Source: G025836975 sp049646585 (GTDB taxonomy: Bacteria > Pseudomonadota > Gammaproteobacteria > Burkholderiales > Burkholderiaceae_B). Taken from it: a stretch of DNA of 64,000 nucleotides. Position numbers and translations under genes: made by a program. The DNA lies in the NCBI GenBank assembly GCA_049646585.1, contig JBARWC010000118.1, positions 1-64,000 on the forward strand. Direction: 5' to 3'. Within the stretch, counting starts at the first letter, position 1; each line of letters starts with the position of its first letter. Below the pieces are notes generated by a model. It was not told the origin of the DNA. It did not search any database and worked only from the letters and a program-made list of their open reading frames with translations. Positions 27,735-35,769 of this stretch are shown piece after piece.

Positions 27735-28208
27735 TTATACCTGCCTGCCCTGCTTCCGCGCCCACTCGGCGTACAGATCAGGATGCTCTTCTGTACGCGC
27801 CGGAACGTGGCGAATGGCCATGGACTGCTCGGCAAAAGGCTTGGCAAGATCCTCGTAGACCGCGGCGGTGGACAGCCCGAAGGGCGCCCCGTCCTCGTTG
27901 GAATAGGCGTAAGCGACCTCGCGCACGCCGGCCAGCCTCATGGCCGCCATGCACATGGGGCAAGGGTGGCCGCTGGCATAGACGGCGCAGCCGGTTAAAT
28001 CGGGAGAGCCCAGCTTGCGGCTGGCGGCGCGAATGGCCGTCAGCTCGGCATGAGCGGTCGGATCGTTGGTGGCATGGATTTCATTGACGCCCGTCGCAAT
28101 CACGGCGCCGTCGCGGACCACCAGCGCACCGAAGGGCCGTCCACCCTTGTCGACATTGACGCGAGCCAATTCGATGGCCTGGCGCAGGTAGTGGTTTTCA
28201 TCAGTCAT
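27735..28208 (-). CDS. Guanine deaminase-like nucleoside/base deaminase
   Basis: This 157-residue zinc deaminase of the cytidine-deaminase fold has the metal-binding motifs HAE (residues 53-55) and PCPMC (Cys83, Cys86). The residues around them (GGRPFGALVV, NDPTAHAE) and the C-terminal tail match the small bacterial guanine deaminase type (B. subtilis GuaD, about 156 residues) better than TadA. The likely reaction is guanine to xanthine plus ammonia. It sits between an ankyrin gene and an MFS gene on the same strand with 32- and 4-base gaps. No other purine catabolism genes are present. Confidence 0.78.
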   Translation of the reverse strand: MTDENHYLRQAIELARVNVDKGGRPFGALVVRDGAVIATGVNEIHATNDPTAHAELTAIRAASRKLGSPDLTGCAVYASGHPCPMCMAAMRLAGVREVAYAYSNEDGAPFGLSTAAVYEDLAKPFAEQSMAIRHVPARTEEHPDLYAEWARKQGRQV

Positions 28209-28240
28209 GAACTTATTCCTTTCTTTGATGCAGTTGGCCC

Positions 28241-28915
28241 CTAGCGGGCATGGGCAGCCAGCAAAATCGACTCGATTTTTTTATAGCCGGCCGAACGGGC
28301 ATGCTGCAGCGGCGTCACGCCCTTGTTGTCCGCCAGGTTCACATCGGCACCGGCCTTGACGAGCAGATCCACGATCTTTTGATGCTTCTCGCCGCCCTGG
28401 CCAAGAATGATCGCTTCCAGCAGAGCGGTCCACCCAAGCCGATTCACATGATCGACATCGACGCCCGCCTCAATCAAAGTGCGCACCGTCTCGACATGGC
28501 CGCGCTCGGCGGCCGGTATCAGGGCCGTGCCGCCATAGCGATTGGTGCTCTTTAAGTCCGCCCCGTGCGACAAAGTCATTTTCAGGATGTCGAGATGGCC
28601 CCGCGCGCCCGCATACAAATACGGGCTGTCATCGATACGATCCTTGGCGTTGACGTCGGCGCCGGCATCTATCAAGGCCCGCGCCGCCTCGACCTTGTTG
28701 GCATGCGTTGCAAGCAGAAGCGCCGTTGCCCCGCTGCCATCGCGCGCATCGATTGCCGCCCCTCCGGCCAGAAGCTTCTTGATGCCGGCAACGTCGTTCT
28801 TGCTTGCGGCGGCATGCAAAGCAGAAGCGCCCGCTGGCTCGGCACTCGCTGGAGCCAGCGGGATGACGGCCAAAGTCCAGAAAACGAAATGTGCAAAAGT
28901 TGAGCGACGAAGCAT
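28241..28915 (-). CDS. Secreted ankyrin-repeat protein
   Basis: This 224-residue protein has a signal peptide (residues 1-20, ending ASA). About five ankyrin repeats follow, visible as ALHAAASKNDVAGIKKLLAGG, TALLLATHANKVEAARALIDAG, PYLYAGARGHLDILKMTLSHG, ALIPAAERGHVETVRTLIEAG and TPLQHARSAG units. The start is ATG 28915 with a GGG-type ribosome binding site; earlier in-frame codons lack the signal peptide. Ankyrin proteins mediate protein contacts; periplasmic ones in proteobacteria sometimes accompany catalase or other enzymes. Here it leads the deaminase/transporter set and is divergent from a LysR gene. Its partner is unknown. Confidence 0.85.
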   Translation of the reverse strand: MLRRSTFAHFVFWTLAVIPLAPASAEPAGASALHAAASKNDVAGIKKLLAGGAAIDARDGSGATALLLATHANKVEAARALIDAGADVNAKDRIDDSPYLYAGARGHLDILKMTLSHGADLKSTNRYGGTALIPAAERGHVETVRTLIEAGVDVDHVNRLGWTALLEAIILGQGGEKHQKIVDLLVKAGADVNLADNKGVTPLQHARSAGYKKIESILLAAHAR

Positions 28916-29026
28916 TTTTTTCCCTGTACTGGCTGGATTAAAGGCGGCTTGCCTGAATGAACTAGGCAACCACGTGGGCGTTCCGCCCTGCACAAACAAT
29001 ATAGACAAAATAAGGATTATTTGAAA

Positions 29027-29063
29027 ATTAAATATTTTTATATAATTTATTCATATATTTAAT
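29027..29063. promoter_or_regulatory. Inverted repeat in the ankyrin/LysR divergent promoter
   Basis: ATTAAATAT (29027-29035) and ATATTTAAT (29055-29063) are perfect 9-bp inverted repeats separated by 19 bases. They lie in an A+T-rich intergenic segment between start codons at 28915 and 29095. It may be an operator of the adjacent LysR protein, or a coincidental product of the A+T bias. Confidence 0.4.
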
Positions 29064-29094
29064 AAACATCCCAACCCACTCCTAACGAGAAACC

Positions 29095-29949
29095 ATGCTC
29101 GACCCCCGTCTGCTACGCTCCTTCACGGCCATCGTCGACACGGCAAGCTTCACTCTCGCCGCGGAACGCCTGAGCATGACCCAATCCACCATCAGCCAGC
29201 AGCTCGCCCGCCTTGAAGACGCCGTGGGAGTGGTATTGGTCGACCGCGCGGCACGACCGATCCAGGCGACGCTGGCCGGAGAACGCCTGCTGGGCTACGC
29301 CCGAAGAATCCTGGCGCTGCAAACGGAAGCCCAGCTGGCGCTAGGCGAGCCCGCCGGCAACACGTCCATTCGCATAGGCATCCCCGAAGACATCGTCAGC
29401 ACCGCGATCGCCACGGTCTTCCGCGATTTCACCCAACGCCACCGCGAAATCCACCTGGACGTCACGGCCGGATTAAGCCGCGACCTGACCCGCAGCTACC
29501 GCGCCGGCGAACTGGATATCCTCATCGCCAAAGAAACGGCCGCAAGCCCCGATTGCCGCGCCAGCTTTCCAGAGGCCATGGTATGGTTCGAAAGCACCGA
29601 CGCGCCAAAACAGTGGCCCAACCCCATCCCCCTGATCGCCTTCCCGCCCGGCGGCCTGTACCGCGAAGCCATGTTCCAGCGCATAGAGCGTGAACAACTG
29701 CGCTGGTACATCGCGTTTTCCGGCAGCAGCCTGCAGAGCGTATTGGTGGCGGTCGAAGCCGGGCTGGGCCTGTCCCTGCTGCCCAAGGCCGCAGCCGCCG
29801 GCTACCGCGTCCGGCCATGCACGCGCTTTCACGGGGAGCCCCCGGTTTCCGTTTCCATCTATTCCTGGGAAAACGAAGGCCCGGTTGCCGAATTGGTGGA
29901 GCAGACGCGGGGGATTCTTGCTGGTAGAAGTGTGCGGGGGGTGAATTGA
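29095..29949 (+). CDS. LysR-family transcriptional regulator
   Basis: This 284-residue LysR protein has an N-terminal helix-turn-helix (TLAAERLSMTQSTISQQLARLEDAVG, residues about 20-45) and a shortened effector domain. It is divergent from the ankyrin/guanine deaminase/MFS set and probably controls it. At 284 residues it is shorter than typical LysR proteins (about 300), but all core segments are present. It ends 12 bases before the convergent hipA gene. Confidence 0.88.
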   Translation: MLDPRLLRSFTAIVDTASFTLAAERLSMTQSTISQQLARLEDAVGVVLVDRAARPIQATLAGERLLGYARRILALQTEAQLALGEPAGNTSIRIGIPEDIVSTAIATVFRDFTQRHREIHLDVTAGLSRDLTRSYRAGELDILIAKETAASPDCRASFPEAMVWFESTDAPKQWPNPIPLIAFPPGGLYREAMFQRIEREQLRWYIAFSGSSLQSVLVAVEAGLGLSLLPKAAAAGYRVRPCTRFHGEPPVSVSIYSWENEGPVAELVEQTRGILAGRSVRGVN

Positions 29950-29961
29950 ATCGTATCGGTG

Positions 29962-31188
29962 TCACGCAAACGCCGGCTCGAAATCCACCAAATCGGTACT
30001 GCGCATGCCCAGTCCTTTGGCCACGGCACGCCAGCCATTGACGGCCTGGGCCACCTCCGTCCAGATCGCAGCCGCGTCCTCTGCATTCAATCTGAAGTAA
30101 GGCGCCCCTTCCATCAACACATCTCGACTATCGATGGGCCCTGAATCCTCAGTCAGCCATGTCTTGCTCTCGCGGCGATCACCAGGCATAGGATTGAGGT
30201 CGAACGCCGGCGACAGGCACCAGCCATGGTTACGCGCATCATATAAAAATCCGGTATTGCGCAAGTGGTCATCGGTATTGCAAATCAGAAAATTGAAAAC
30301 CAGACGACGCCACAGCTGGCGAATGTCGGGAATCGGGTTCGCTCCTTCCTGCAACAGAACATCCACCAGCTCCGTATAAGCATGCACCGCTTCCCGGCCG
30401 CCAGACTGCAGCATCGTCGCGGCCGATACATAGGGAATACGGCCGCCATCGACAGTGCGATCGAATCTCCGAATAATGGCGATTGCCGCCCCATTAATCA
30501 GTTCCACACGAGCAGTTGCCGCATTAATTCCCGCCTTGGCGGCAAGATGCATCGCCAGCACCTCGCCTCGGGTGACGTCACGCTTGTCGACTTGACTGGG
30601 AAATTTGCCCAAGGCCAAACGACCATCCGTATCGCGCACGGTTGACTTAGGACGAGCGCCGCCCAGCGAAGTGCCTTGTCCAAGTAGATACCGCAAGTCC
30701 TGCGCACTTTCTGTGCCAGCTTCCAGCGCACGGACCGCCTGCTCGACTTTGCCCAGCTCTACCAATGGCGGCACTCGCCCATACGCTCCTCCGGAGCGTA
30801 AATAAGCCTTAGCGTGAGGATCAAAAAGACGCAACGCGCCAACACGTGCTTCGTCATCCACCCACATCAGGAAGTCGACAGGCTCCAGCGCGGGCGTCTC
30901 TCGGTCTTTCTGACGCAACTTCGCATGGGCGCGCCGAATTACGCGTTCGCCCCAAGAATCCGGCGCAGTATCCTCCAGTGCCCGAAAGAACACCTCTTGA
31001 GGATGCTGAACACTCAACACCCGCAACAGGTCGGGAGATAGCGTAAAAAACCGTGGATCCCGCAACCAACCCTCGTCATAGCTGAATGCGCTTCGCTTGC
31101 CGCTACCCAAGTACAACCGTCCCACGAGCTGACCGCTGGAGCCCAGGTGTACCTCAAGATCCTGGCGTCGGGATATCTTGGCAGCCAT
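29962..31188 (-). CDS. hipA: HipA-family serine/threonine kinase toxin
   Basis: This 408-residue kinase of the HipA family carries an N-terminal subdomain (residues about 10-100) and a kinase core. The Ser-containing GTSLGGARPKS loop (about residues 195-205) corresponds to the autophosphorylated, ATP-site loop of HipA. The catalytic and metal-binding segments are FLICNTDDHLRNTGFLYD and SPAFDLNP. E. coli HipA phosphorylates GltX and causes growth arrest; the target here is unknown. Its ATG overlaps the stop codon of the upstream regulator by one base (TAATG), so the two are translationally coupled as in hipBA modules. A candidate operator lies just upstream of the pair. Confidence 0.88.
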   Translation of the reverse strand: MAAKISRRQDLEVHLGSSGQLVGRLYLGSGKRSAFSYDEGWLRDPRFFTLSPDLLRVLSVQHPQEVFFRALEDTAPDSWGERVIRRAHAKLRQKDRETPALEPVDFLMWVDDEARVGALRLFDPHAKAYLRSGGAYGRVPPLVELGKVEQAVRALEAGTESAQDLRYLLGQGTSLGGARPKSTVRDTDGRLALGKFPSQVDKRDVTRGEVLAMHLAAKAGINAATARVELINGAAIAIIRRFDRTVDGGRIPYVSAATMLQSGGREAVHAYTELVDVLLQEGANPIPDIRQLWRRLVFNFLICNTDDHLRNTGFLYDARNHGWCLSPAFDLNPMPGDRRESKTWLTEDSGPIDSRDVLMEGAPYFRLNAEDAAAIWTEVAQAVNGWRAVAKGLGMRSTDLVDFEPAFA

Positions 31189-31601
31189 TAGAAGCCCTCC
31201 AGTTCATCGCTGCTGTCAGTGACACTTCCTTCCATTGCAGCGGGGCGACCGACGCGCGGCTTGCCGCTACGCGGCGAGCGCACCCGTTGGGGCAGCTGCT
31301 CTCGAAGCAAATCCATTCCCAGCGTGTCATGCTCCATTGACATGGCTTCCACAACGACATCAAGGCGACCAAGCACGTGCAAGGCGCGCAGGAATGCATG
31401 TAAGGCAGTGCCAGGATTGCCATCTTCCATGCGCCTGACCGTACTTAACGACGTGCCAATACGCTGCGCCAAGTCTTCCTGGCTTATACGACGCATACGA
31501 CGCGCAATGGAGATGTCCTGCCCAAGACGGTGTAATGCGCGGTCTACGGGCCGCGGCAGCTCAAGCCGTGAATTTTGAGCCTTTCGCTGAGTATTTGGCA
31601 C
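31188..31601 (-). CDS. hipB: HipB-like helix-turn-helix antitoxin
   Basis: This 137-residue regulator has an XRE-type helix-turn-helix at about residues 30-85 (ISQEDLAQRIGTSLSTVRRMEDG). A long polar C-terminal tail (RSPRSGKPRVGRP onward) is likely flexible, as in HipB, whose tail inserts into other proteins. The start is assigned as GTG at 31601; no ATG precedes the domain, and the ribosome binding site is weak. It ends in a one-base overlap with hipA. It should neutralise the kinase and repress the operon. An inverted repeat TTCAAATAT/ATATTTGAA lies immediately upstream. E. coli HipB is about 88 residues, so this one is long. Confidence 0.82.
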   Translation of the reverse strand: MPNTQRKAQNSRLELPRPVDRALHRLGQDISIARRMRRISQEDLAQRIGTSLSTVRRMEDGNPGTALHAFLRALHVLGRLDVVVEAMSMEHDTLGMDLLREQLPQRVRSPRSGKPRVGRPAAMEGSVTDSSDELEGF

Positions 31602-31609
31602 TATTAAAA

Positions 31610-31652
31610 TTCAAATATAAGTTAATTAAGTCGATAGTAGTTCATATTTGAA
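31610..31652. promoter_or_regulatory. Candidate hipBA operator
   Basis: TTCAAATAT (31610-31618) and ATATTTGAA (31644-31652) are perfect 9-bp inverted repeats. The palindrome TTAATTAA (31622-31629) sits between them. The first arm is 9 bases upstream of the hipB start codon, which fits an autorepressed toxin-antitoxin promoter. The remaining bases up to the tRNA gene (31653-31893) show no gene. Confidence 0.55.
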
Positions 31653-31893
31653 CACATTGCCAGAGTCATAATAATTTATCACGGATGCGTCACGTGGCAT
31701 GAACGGCGGCAGGCCGCTCATCATATCGGGGCAGAGGGGATGCGATCGCAAAGATCAAATCACAGTCGCAGTTGTTTGAAACAAGACTGGACGCAAGGGG
31801 ATGCTGGCCAATTTCAGCAGGCTAAAAAGTCAGCATGAAAACTTTTGATATTGGCTTTCCGAACACCAAGTGGAAGCCATTGAATAGTCATCG

Positions 31894-31967
31894 TGGAGCG
31901 GGTGAAGGGAATCGAACCCTCGTATGCAGCTTGGGAAGCTGCCGTTCTACCATTGAACTACACCCGC
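31894..31967 (-). tRNA. tRNA-Gly (anticodon CCC)
   Basis: A complete 74-nt cloverleaf with encoded CCA is present. The acceptor stem GCGGGTG pairs with CACCCGC. The D arm is GTTC...GAAC. The anticodon stem GCAGC/GCTGC holds loop TTCCCAA, so the anticodon is CCC. The T arm is GAGGG TTCGATT CCCTT. It reads the glycine codon GGG. It lies between the hipBA promoter and trmB, which points away on the opposite strand. Confidence 0.97.
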
Positions 31968-32094
31968 CTGAAGGCCGTTCCGGGAACCGGAAGGGTTTGC
32001 ATTATAGCGCCCCGCTGGCAGCCTTGCCTGCGCCACTACAATTGCTTGCGGTTGCCGCATGAAATAAGCGGCGGCAATCACTACAATTCAGGCT

Positions 32095-32883
32095 ATGAAC
32101 ATGAATTCCCAACCCAATCCCCCTGCCTCCCCGATGGCGGGCCTGGCGGCTGCCGAGCCCGCCGTGCCGGCCAAAGAAGAAGCCGGCGATTTCGTCGTCA
32201 CGTCCACCGCTCCGTCCGGAACCAGCCATATACGCAGCTTCGTGCATCGACGCGCCCATATCACGCCGGGGCAAAAAGAAGCCCTGGATCATCTGATGCC
32301 GCTGTGGTCCCTGCCCTATCGCAATGCGCAGCTGGATTTCGACAAGGCGTTCGGCCGCCAGGCCCCCACCGTGCTGGAGATCGGCTTCGGCATGGGCGAG
32401 ACCACTCAGAAGATCGCACTGGCCAGGCCAGGCGACAACTTCCTGGGCGTAGAGGTATTCAACGCCGGCGTGGGCGCCATGCTGAAACGCATCGAGGAAT
32501 CCGAGCTCGGCAACGTGCGCATCATCCAGCACGACGCGGTGGAAGTGGCTCGCGACATGATTCCCCCGGATTCGCTGGCCGGCGTGCACATCTACTTTCC
32601 CGACCCCTGGCCCAAGAAGCGCCATCACAAGCGCCGCCTGATCCAGCCCGCCTTCATCGCGCTGCTGGCCAGCCGCATCAAGCCGGGCGGCTATATCCAT
32701 TGCGCGACCGATTGGGAAAACTATGCCGAGCAGATGCTGGAGGTGCTAAGCGGAGAATCCAGCCTGGCCAATACGGCCAACGGCTATGCGCCGCGCCCCG
32801 AGTTCCGCCCGCAGACCAAGTTCGAAACGCGCGGCCTGCGCCTGGGCCACGGCGTCTGGGACCTGATTTTCAAGCGAAAGTAG
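32095..32883 (+). CDS. trmB: tRNA (guanine-N7-)-methyltransferase
   Basis: This 262-residue SAM-dependent enzyme forms m7G46 in tRNA. The SAM-binding LEIGFGMGETT (about residues 94-104) and the catalytic signature YFPDPWPKKRHHKRR are both present, and ATDWENYAEQM follows. The N-terminal 40 residues are a polar extension found in Burkholderiales homologues. The start is ATG 32095. It points away from tRNA-Gly and precedes pip by 71 bases. Confidence 0.96.
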   Translation: MNMNSQPNPPASPMAGLAAAEPAVPAKEEAGDFVVTSTAPSGTSHIRSFVHRRAHITPGQKEALDHLMPLWSLPYRNAQLDFDKAFGRQAPTVLEIGFGMGETTQKIALARPGDNFLGVEVFNAGVGAMLKRIEESELGNVRIIQHDAVEVARDMIPPDSLAGVHIYFPDPWPKKRHHKRRLIQPAFIALLASRIKPGGYIHCATDWENYAEQMLEVLSGESSLANTANGYAPRPEFRPQTKFETRGLRLGHGVWDLIFKRK

Positions 32884-32954
32884 GCCTCTCGGACATCCGC
32901 CGCGCGGCAACGCGCGCCCGATCAACTTCACGCTACAGCTAAAGGAAAGTCCAC

Positions 32955-33890
32955 GTGTACCCGGAGATACAGCCCTATGCCCATGGTTTTCTGGACACCG
33001 GAGACGGCCACCAGGTGTACTGGGAGCTTTGCGGAAATCCGCAGGGCAAGCCTGCGGTCTTCCTGCATGGCGGCCCGGGCAGCGGCTGCTCGGCGGCGCA
33101 CCGCAGGCTGTTCGACCCGCAACGCTACAAGGTCCTGCTGTTCGACCAGCGCGGCTGCGGCCGCTCCACGCCGCATGCAAGCCTGGACAACAACACGACC
33201 TGGCATCTGGTGGCCGATATCGAACGCCTGCGCGACGAAGTGCTGGGCGCCGAAAAGATATTGGTTTTCGGGGGATCCTGGGGCTCGACGCTGGCGCTGG
33301 CCTATGGCCAGAAGCACCCGGATCGAGTCAGCGAGATGATATTGCGAGGCATCTTCGCGATCCGCCGCGAAGAGCTGGCCTGGTTCTACCAAGAGGGCGC
33401 ATCGCGCATCTATCCCGACTACTGGGAAGACTACCTTGCCCCGATACCGGTGGACGAACGGCACGACCTGATCGCCGCCTACCGGCGCCGGCTTACCGGC
33501 AGCGACCGCCAGGCACAACTGCGGGCGGCGCATGCCTGGAGCCTGTGGGAAAGCCGCAGCATCACGCTGCTGCAAAGCGCGGCGCACGAAAAGACGCATT
33601 CGGCCGATGACTCGGCCCTGGCCTTCGCCCGGATAGAAAACCATTATTTCGTGCACAATGGCTTCATGGACGAAGGGCAGTTGATACGCGACGCCCATTT
33701 GCTGCACGGCATTCCGGGCGTCATCATCCAGGGGCGCTACGATATGTGCACGCCGGCCAAGACGGCCTGGGAGCTGCATCGCGCCTGGCCGCAAGCCGAG
33801 TTCCACATGGTGCCCGATGCGGGCCACGCCTTTGACGAACCCGGCATACTGAAGCAGCTTCTTGCCGCCACCGACAAATTCAGTCGGTAA
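32955..33890 (+). CDS. pip: Proline iminopeptidase
   Basis: This 311-residue alpha/beta-hydrolase peptidase (family S33) removes N-terminal proline from peptides. The oxyanion motif HGGPGSGCS (about residues 38-46), nucleophile Ser108 in GGSWGS, the aspartate of QGRYDMCTP and histidine of PDAGHAFDEPG form the active site. The N-terminus MYPEIQPYAHGFLDTGDGH is typical. The start is GTG at 32955, preceded by AAAGGAAAG. It is a monocistronic-looking gene followed by thiS after 48 bases. Confidence 0.93.
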   Translation: MYPEIQPYAHGFLDTGDGHQVYWELCGNPQGKPAVFLHGGPGSGCSAAHRRLFDPQRYKVLLFDQRGCGRSTPHASLDNNTTWHLVADIERLRDEVLGAEKILVFGGSWGSTLALAYGQKHPDRVSEMILRGIFAIRREELAWFYQEGASRIYPDYWEDYLAPIPVDERHDLIAAYRRRLTGSDRQAQLRAAHAWSLWESRSITLLQSAAHEKTHSADDSALAFARIENHYFVHNGFMDEGQLIRDAHLLHGIPGVIIQGRYDMCTPAKTAWELHRAWPQAEFHMVPDAGHAFDEPGILKQLLAATDKFSR

Positions 33891-33938
33891 GGAGCCGGCG
33901 CCAGCCTTATTTAAAGCTTTCAGCAGGATTTTTGAAAA

Positions 33939-34139
33939 ATGAACATCACCCTCAATGGCAAACCGACGCAGCTTGAACAGGTCAATACCATTGCCGAGCT
34001 GGTTGCGCACCTGGGCTATCAGGACAAGCGCATCGCCGTGGAGCGCAATGGCGACATCGTCCCGAAAAGCCAGCACCCGCAAACCGGCCTGACCGAAGGC
34101 GACCGGCTTGAAATCGTCGTCGCCGTGGGCGGCGGCTGA
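33939..34139 (+). CDS. thiS: Sulfur carrier protein ThiS
   Basis: This 66-residue beta-grasp protein carries sulfur as a C-terminal thiocarboxylate for the thiazole ring of thiamine. It ends in the obligatory Gly-Gly (VVAVGGG) and has the TIAELVAHLGY and RIAVERNGDIVP segments of the family. It starts at ATG 33939. In many relatives thiG follows directly; here the next gene is the convergent ffh, so thiS stands alone. No TPP riboswitch is visible upstream. Confidence 0.92.
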   Translation: MNITLNGKPTQLEQVNTIAELVAHLGYQDKRIAVERNGDIVPKSQHPQTGLTEGDRLEIVVAVGGG

Positions 34140-34225
34140 TCAATCCGCCACCCCCGTTCCACGCCAAAGCTTGATGAGGCCCACCCGCTACGGCCGCAGG
34201 CGCCTTCGGGCGAATGCACAAGACA

Positions 34226-34249
34226 GCAGGGTCGGCTGGACCGCCCTGC
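34226..34249. terminator. Possible hairpin between thiS and ffh
   Basis: GCAGGGTCGG (34226-34235) can pair with CCGCCCTGC (34241-34249), with one bulged base and a 5-nt loop, just beyond the ffh stop codon. No T-run follows on either strand, so termination is uncertain. Confidence 0.3.
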
Positions 34250-34256
34250 CGGCAAT

Positions 34257-35672
34257 CTAGCGGAACCCGCCGAAGCCGCCCTTGCCCAGGCCTTTCAGGC
34301 CACCCATGGCGCGCATCATCTTGGCCATGCCGCCCTTTTTCATCTGCTTCATCATGCCCTGCATTTGGTCGTACTGAGTCAGCAGACGGTTGACCTCTTG
34401 CACCGGCACACCCGCGCCCGCAGCGATGCGGCGCTTGCGCGAGGCCTTCAGTAATTCCGGCTTGGCGCGCTCGGCGGGCGTCATGGAATTGAGTATGCCC
34501 TCGCTGCGGCGCAACTGCTTTTCGGCCTGGCCGCCCTGCAACTGGCCGGCCGCCTGGGCAAACTGGGCCGGCAGCTTTTCCAGCAAGGAACCCATATCGC
34601 CCATTTTCCTGACCTGCAGCAGTTGATCGCGAAAGTCGTTCAGGTCGAAGCGTGAGCCCGACTTGATCTTGGCCGCCAGCTTTTCGGCCTCGGCCACGTC
34701 GATATTCTTTTGCGCCTGCTCCACCAGGGCGACGATATCGCCCATGCCCAGCACGCGCTGCGCCATGCGTTCGGGGTGGAAGGGCTCCAGGCCGTCCAGC
34801 TTTTCGGACACGCCCACGAACTTCAAGGGCTTGCCCGTTACGTGGCGCACCGACAAGGCCGCGCCGCCACGCGCATCGCCGTCCAGCTTGGTCAGCACCA
34901 CGCCGGTCAGGGGTAGCGCATCGGCAAAGGCGCGCGCCACGTTGACCGCGTCCTGGCCCTGCATGGCGTCGACCACGAACAGGGTTTCAATCGGGTTCAG
35001 CAGGTCGTGCAGAACGCGGATTTCGCGCATCATGGCTTCGTCCACGCCCAGGCGGCCGGCCGTATCCACGATAAGCACGTCGTAATGATGCTTTCTGGCG
35101 TGGTCCAGCGCCGCGTGCGCGATCTGCTCGGGCTTTTGCGACACGTCGGACGGCAGGAAATCCACCTTGACCTGGGCCGCCACGGTTTTCAGTTGCTCGA
35201 TGGCGGCGGGGCGATAGACGTCGGCGCTGACCACCAGCACTTTCTTCTTGCCCGTCTTGCGGCCGTTCTGGATGTGGCCGCCTTCGGACAGCCATTTAGC
35301 CAGCTTGCCGGTGGTGGTAGTCTTGCCGGCGCCCTGCAAGCCGGCCATTAGGATGACGGCGGGCGGCTGGGTGGCCAGGGAAAGCTCGCCGGCCTCGTCG
35401 CCCAGGTCGCCGCCCATCAGGCCGGTCAGTTCCTTGTGCACCACGCCCACCAGCGCCTGGCCGGGGTTCAGGCTGCCCACCACGTCCTGACCCAGGGCGC
35501 GTTCCTTCACGCGGGCCACGAAGTCGCGCACCACGGGCAGGGACACGTCGGCCTCTAGCAGGGCCATGCGCACTTCGCGCAGCATGTCTTGCGTATTGGC
35601 CTCGGTTAAACGGGCCTCGCCGCGCATTGTTTTGACAACGCGCGATAAACGCTGGGTCAGATTGTCGAGCAT
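34257..35672 (-). CDS. ffh: Signal recognition particle protein Ffh
   Basis: This 471-residue SRP GTPase targets nascent membrane proteins to FtsY at the inner membrane. It has an N domain (residues 1-85) and a G domain with GLQGAGKTTTTGKLAKWL, DTAGRLGVD and TKLDGDARGG. The methionine-rich M domain binds 4.5S RNA and signal sequences; its tail reads QGMMKQMKKGGMAKMMRAMGG. The start is ATG 35672, before the conserved MLDNLTQRLSRV. The divergent neighbour is a CcsA-like gene, an arrangement common in betaproteobacteria. Confidence 0.97.
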   Translation of the reverse strand: MLDNLTQRLSRVVKTMRGEARLTEANTQDMLREVRMALLEADVSLPVVRDFVARVKERALGQDVVGSLNPGQALVGVVHKELTGLMGGDLGDEAGELSLATQPPAVILMAGLQGAGKTTTTGKLAKWLSEGGHIQNGRKTGKKKVLVVSADVYRPAAIEQLKTVAAQVKVDFLPSDVSQKPEQIAHAALDHARKHHYDVLIVDTAGRLGVDEAMMREIRVLHDLLNPIETLFVVDAMQGQDAVNVARAFADALPLTGVVLTKLDGDARGGAALSVRHVTGKPLKFVGVSEKLDGLEPFHPERMAQRVLGMGDIVALVEQAQKNIDVAEAEKLAAKIKSGSRFDLNDFRDQLLQVRKMGDMGSLLEKLPAQFAQAAGQLQGGQAEKQLRRSEGILNSMTPAERAKPELLKASRKRRIAAGAGVPVQEVNRLLTQYDQMQGMMKQMKKGGMAKMMRAMGGLKGLGKGGFGGFR

Positions 35673-35769
35673 AAGGGTGGTTTCGCTTAAACTAATTGAT
35701 CTTTCGGCATACGGACTAAAATAGTCCGATTCAGGGGCTTGCCCCGAACTGCACATCATTCAAGGGACT

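Noticed and set aside
33891..33938. A TPP riboswitch before thiS
   Set aside because: The 48-base gap is too short and lacks the conserved CTGAGA elements.
34172..34258. A 28-codon frame after thiS that could be the start of thiG
   Set aside because: The peptide shows no ThiG similarity and the ffh gene ends here; no ribosome binding site.
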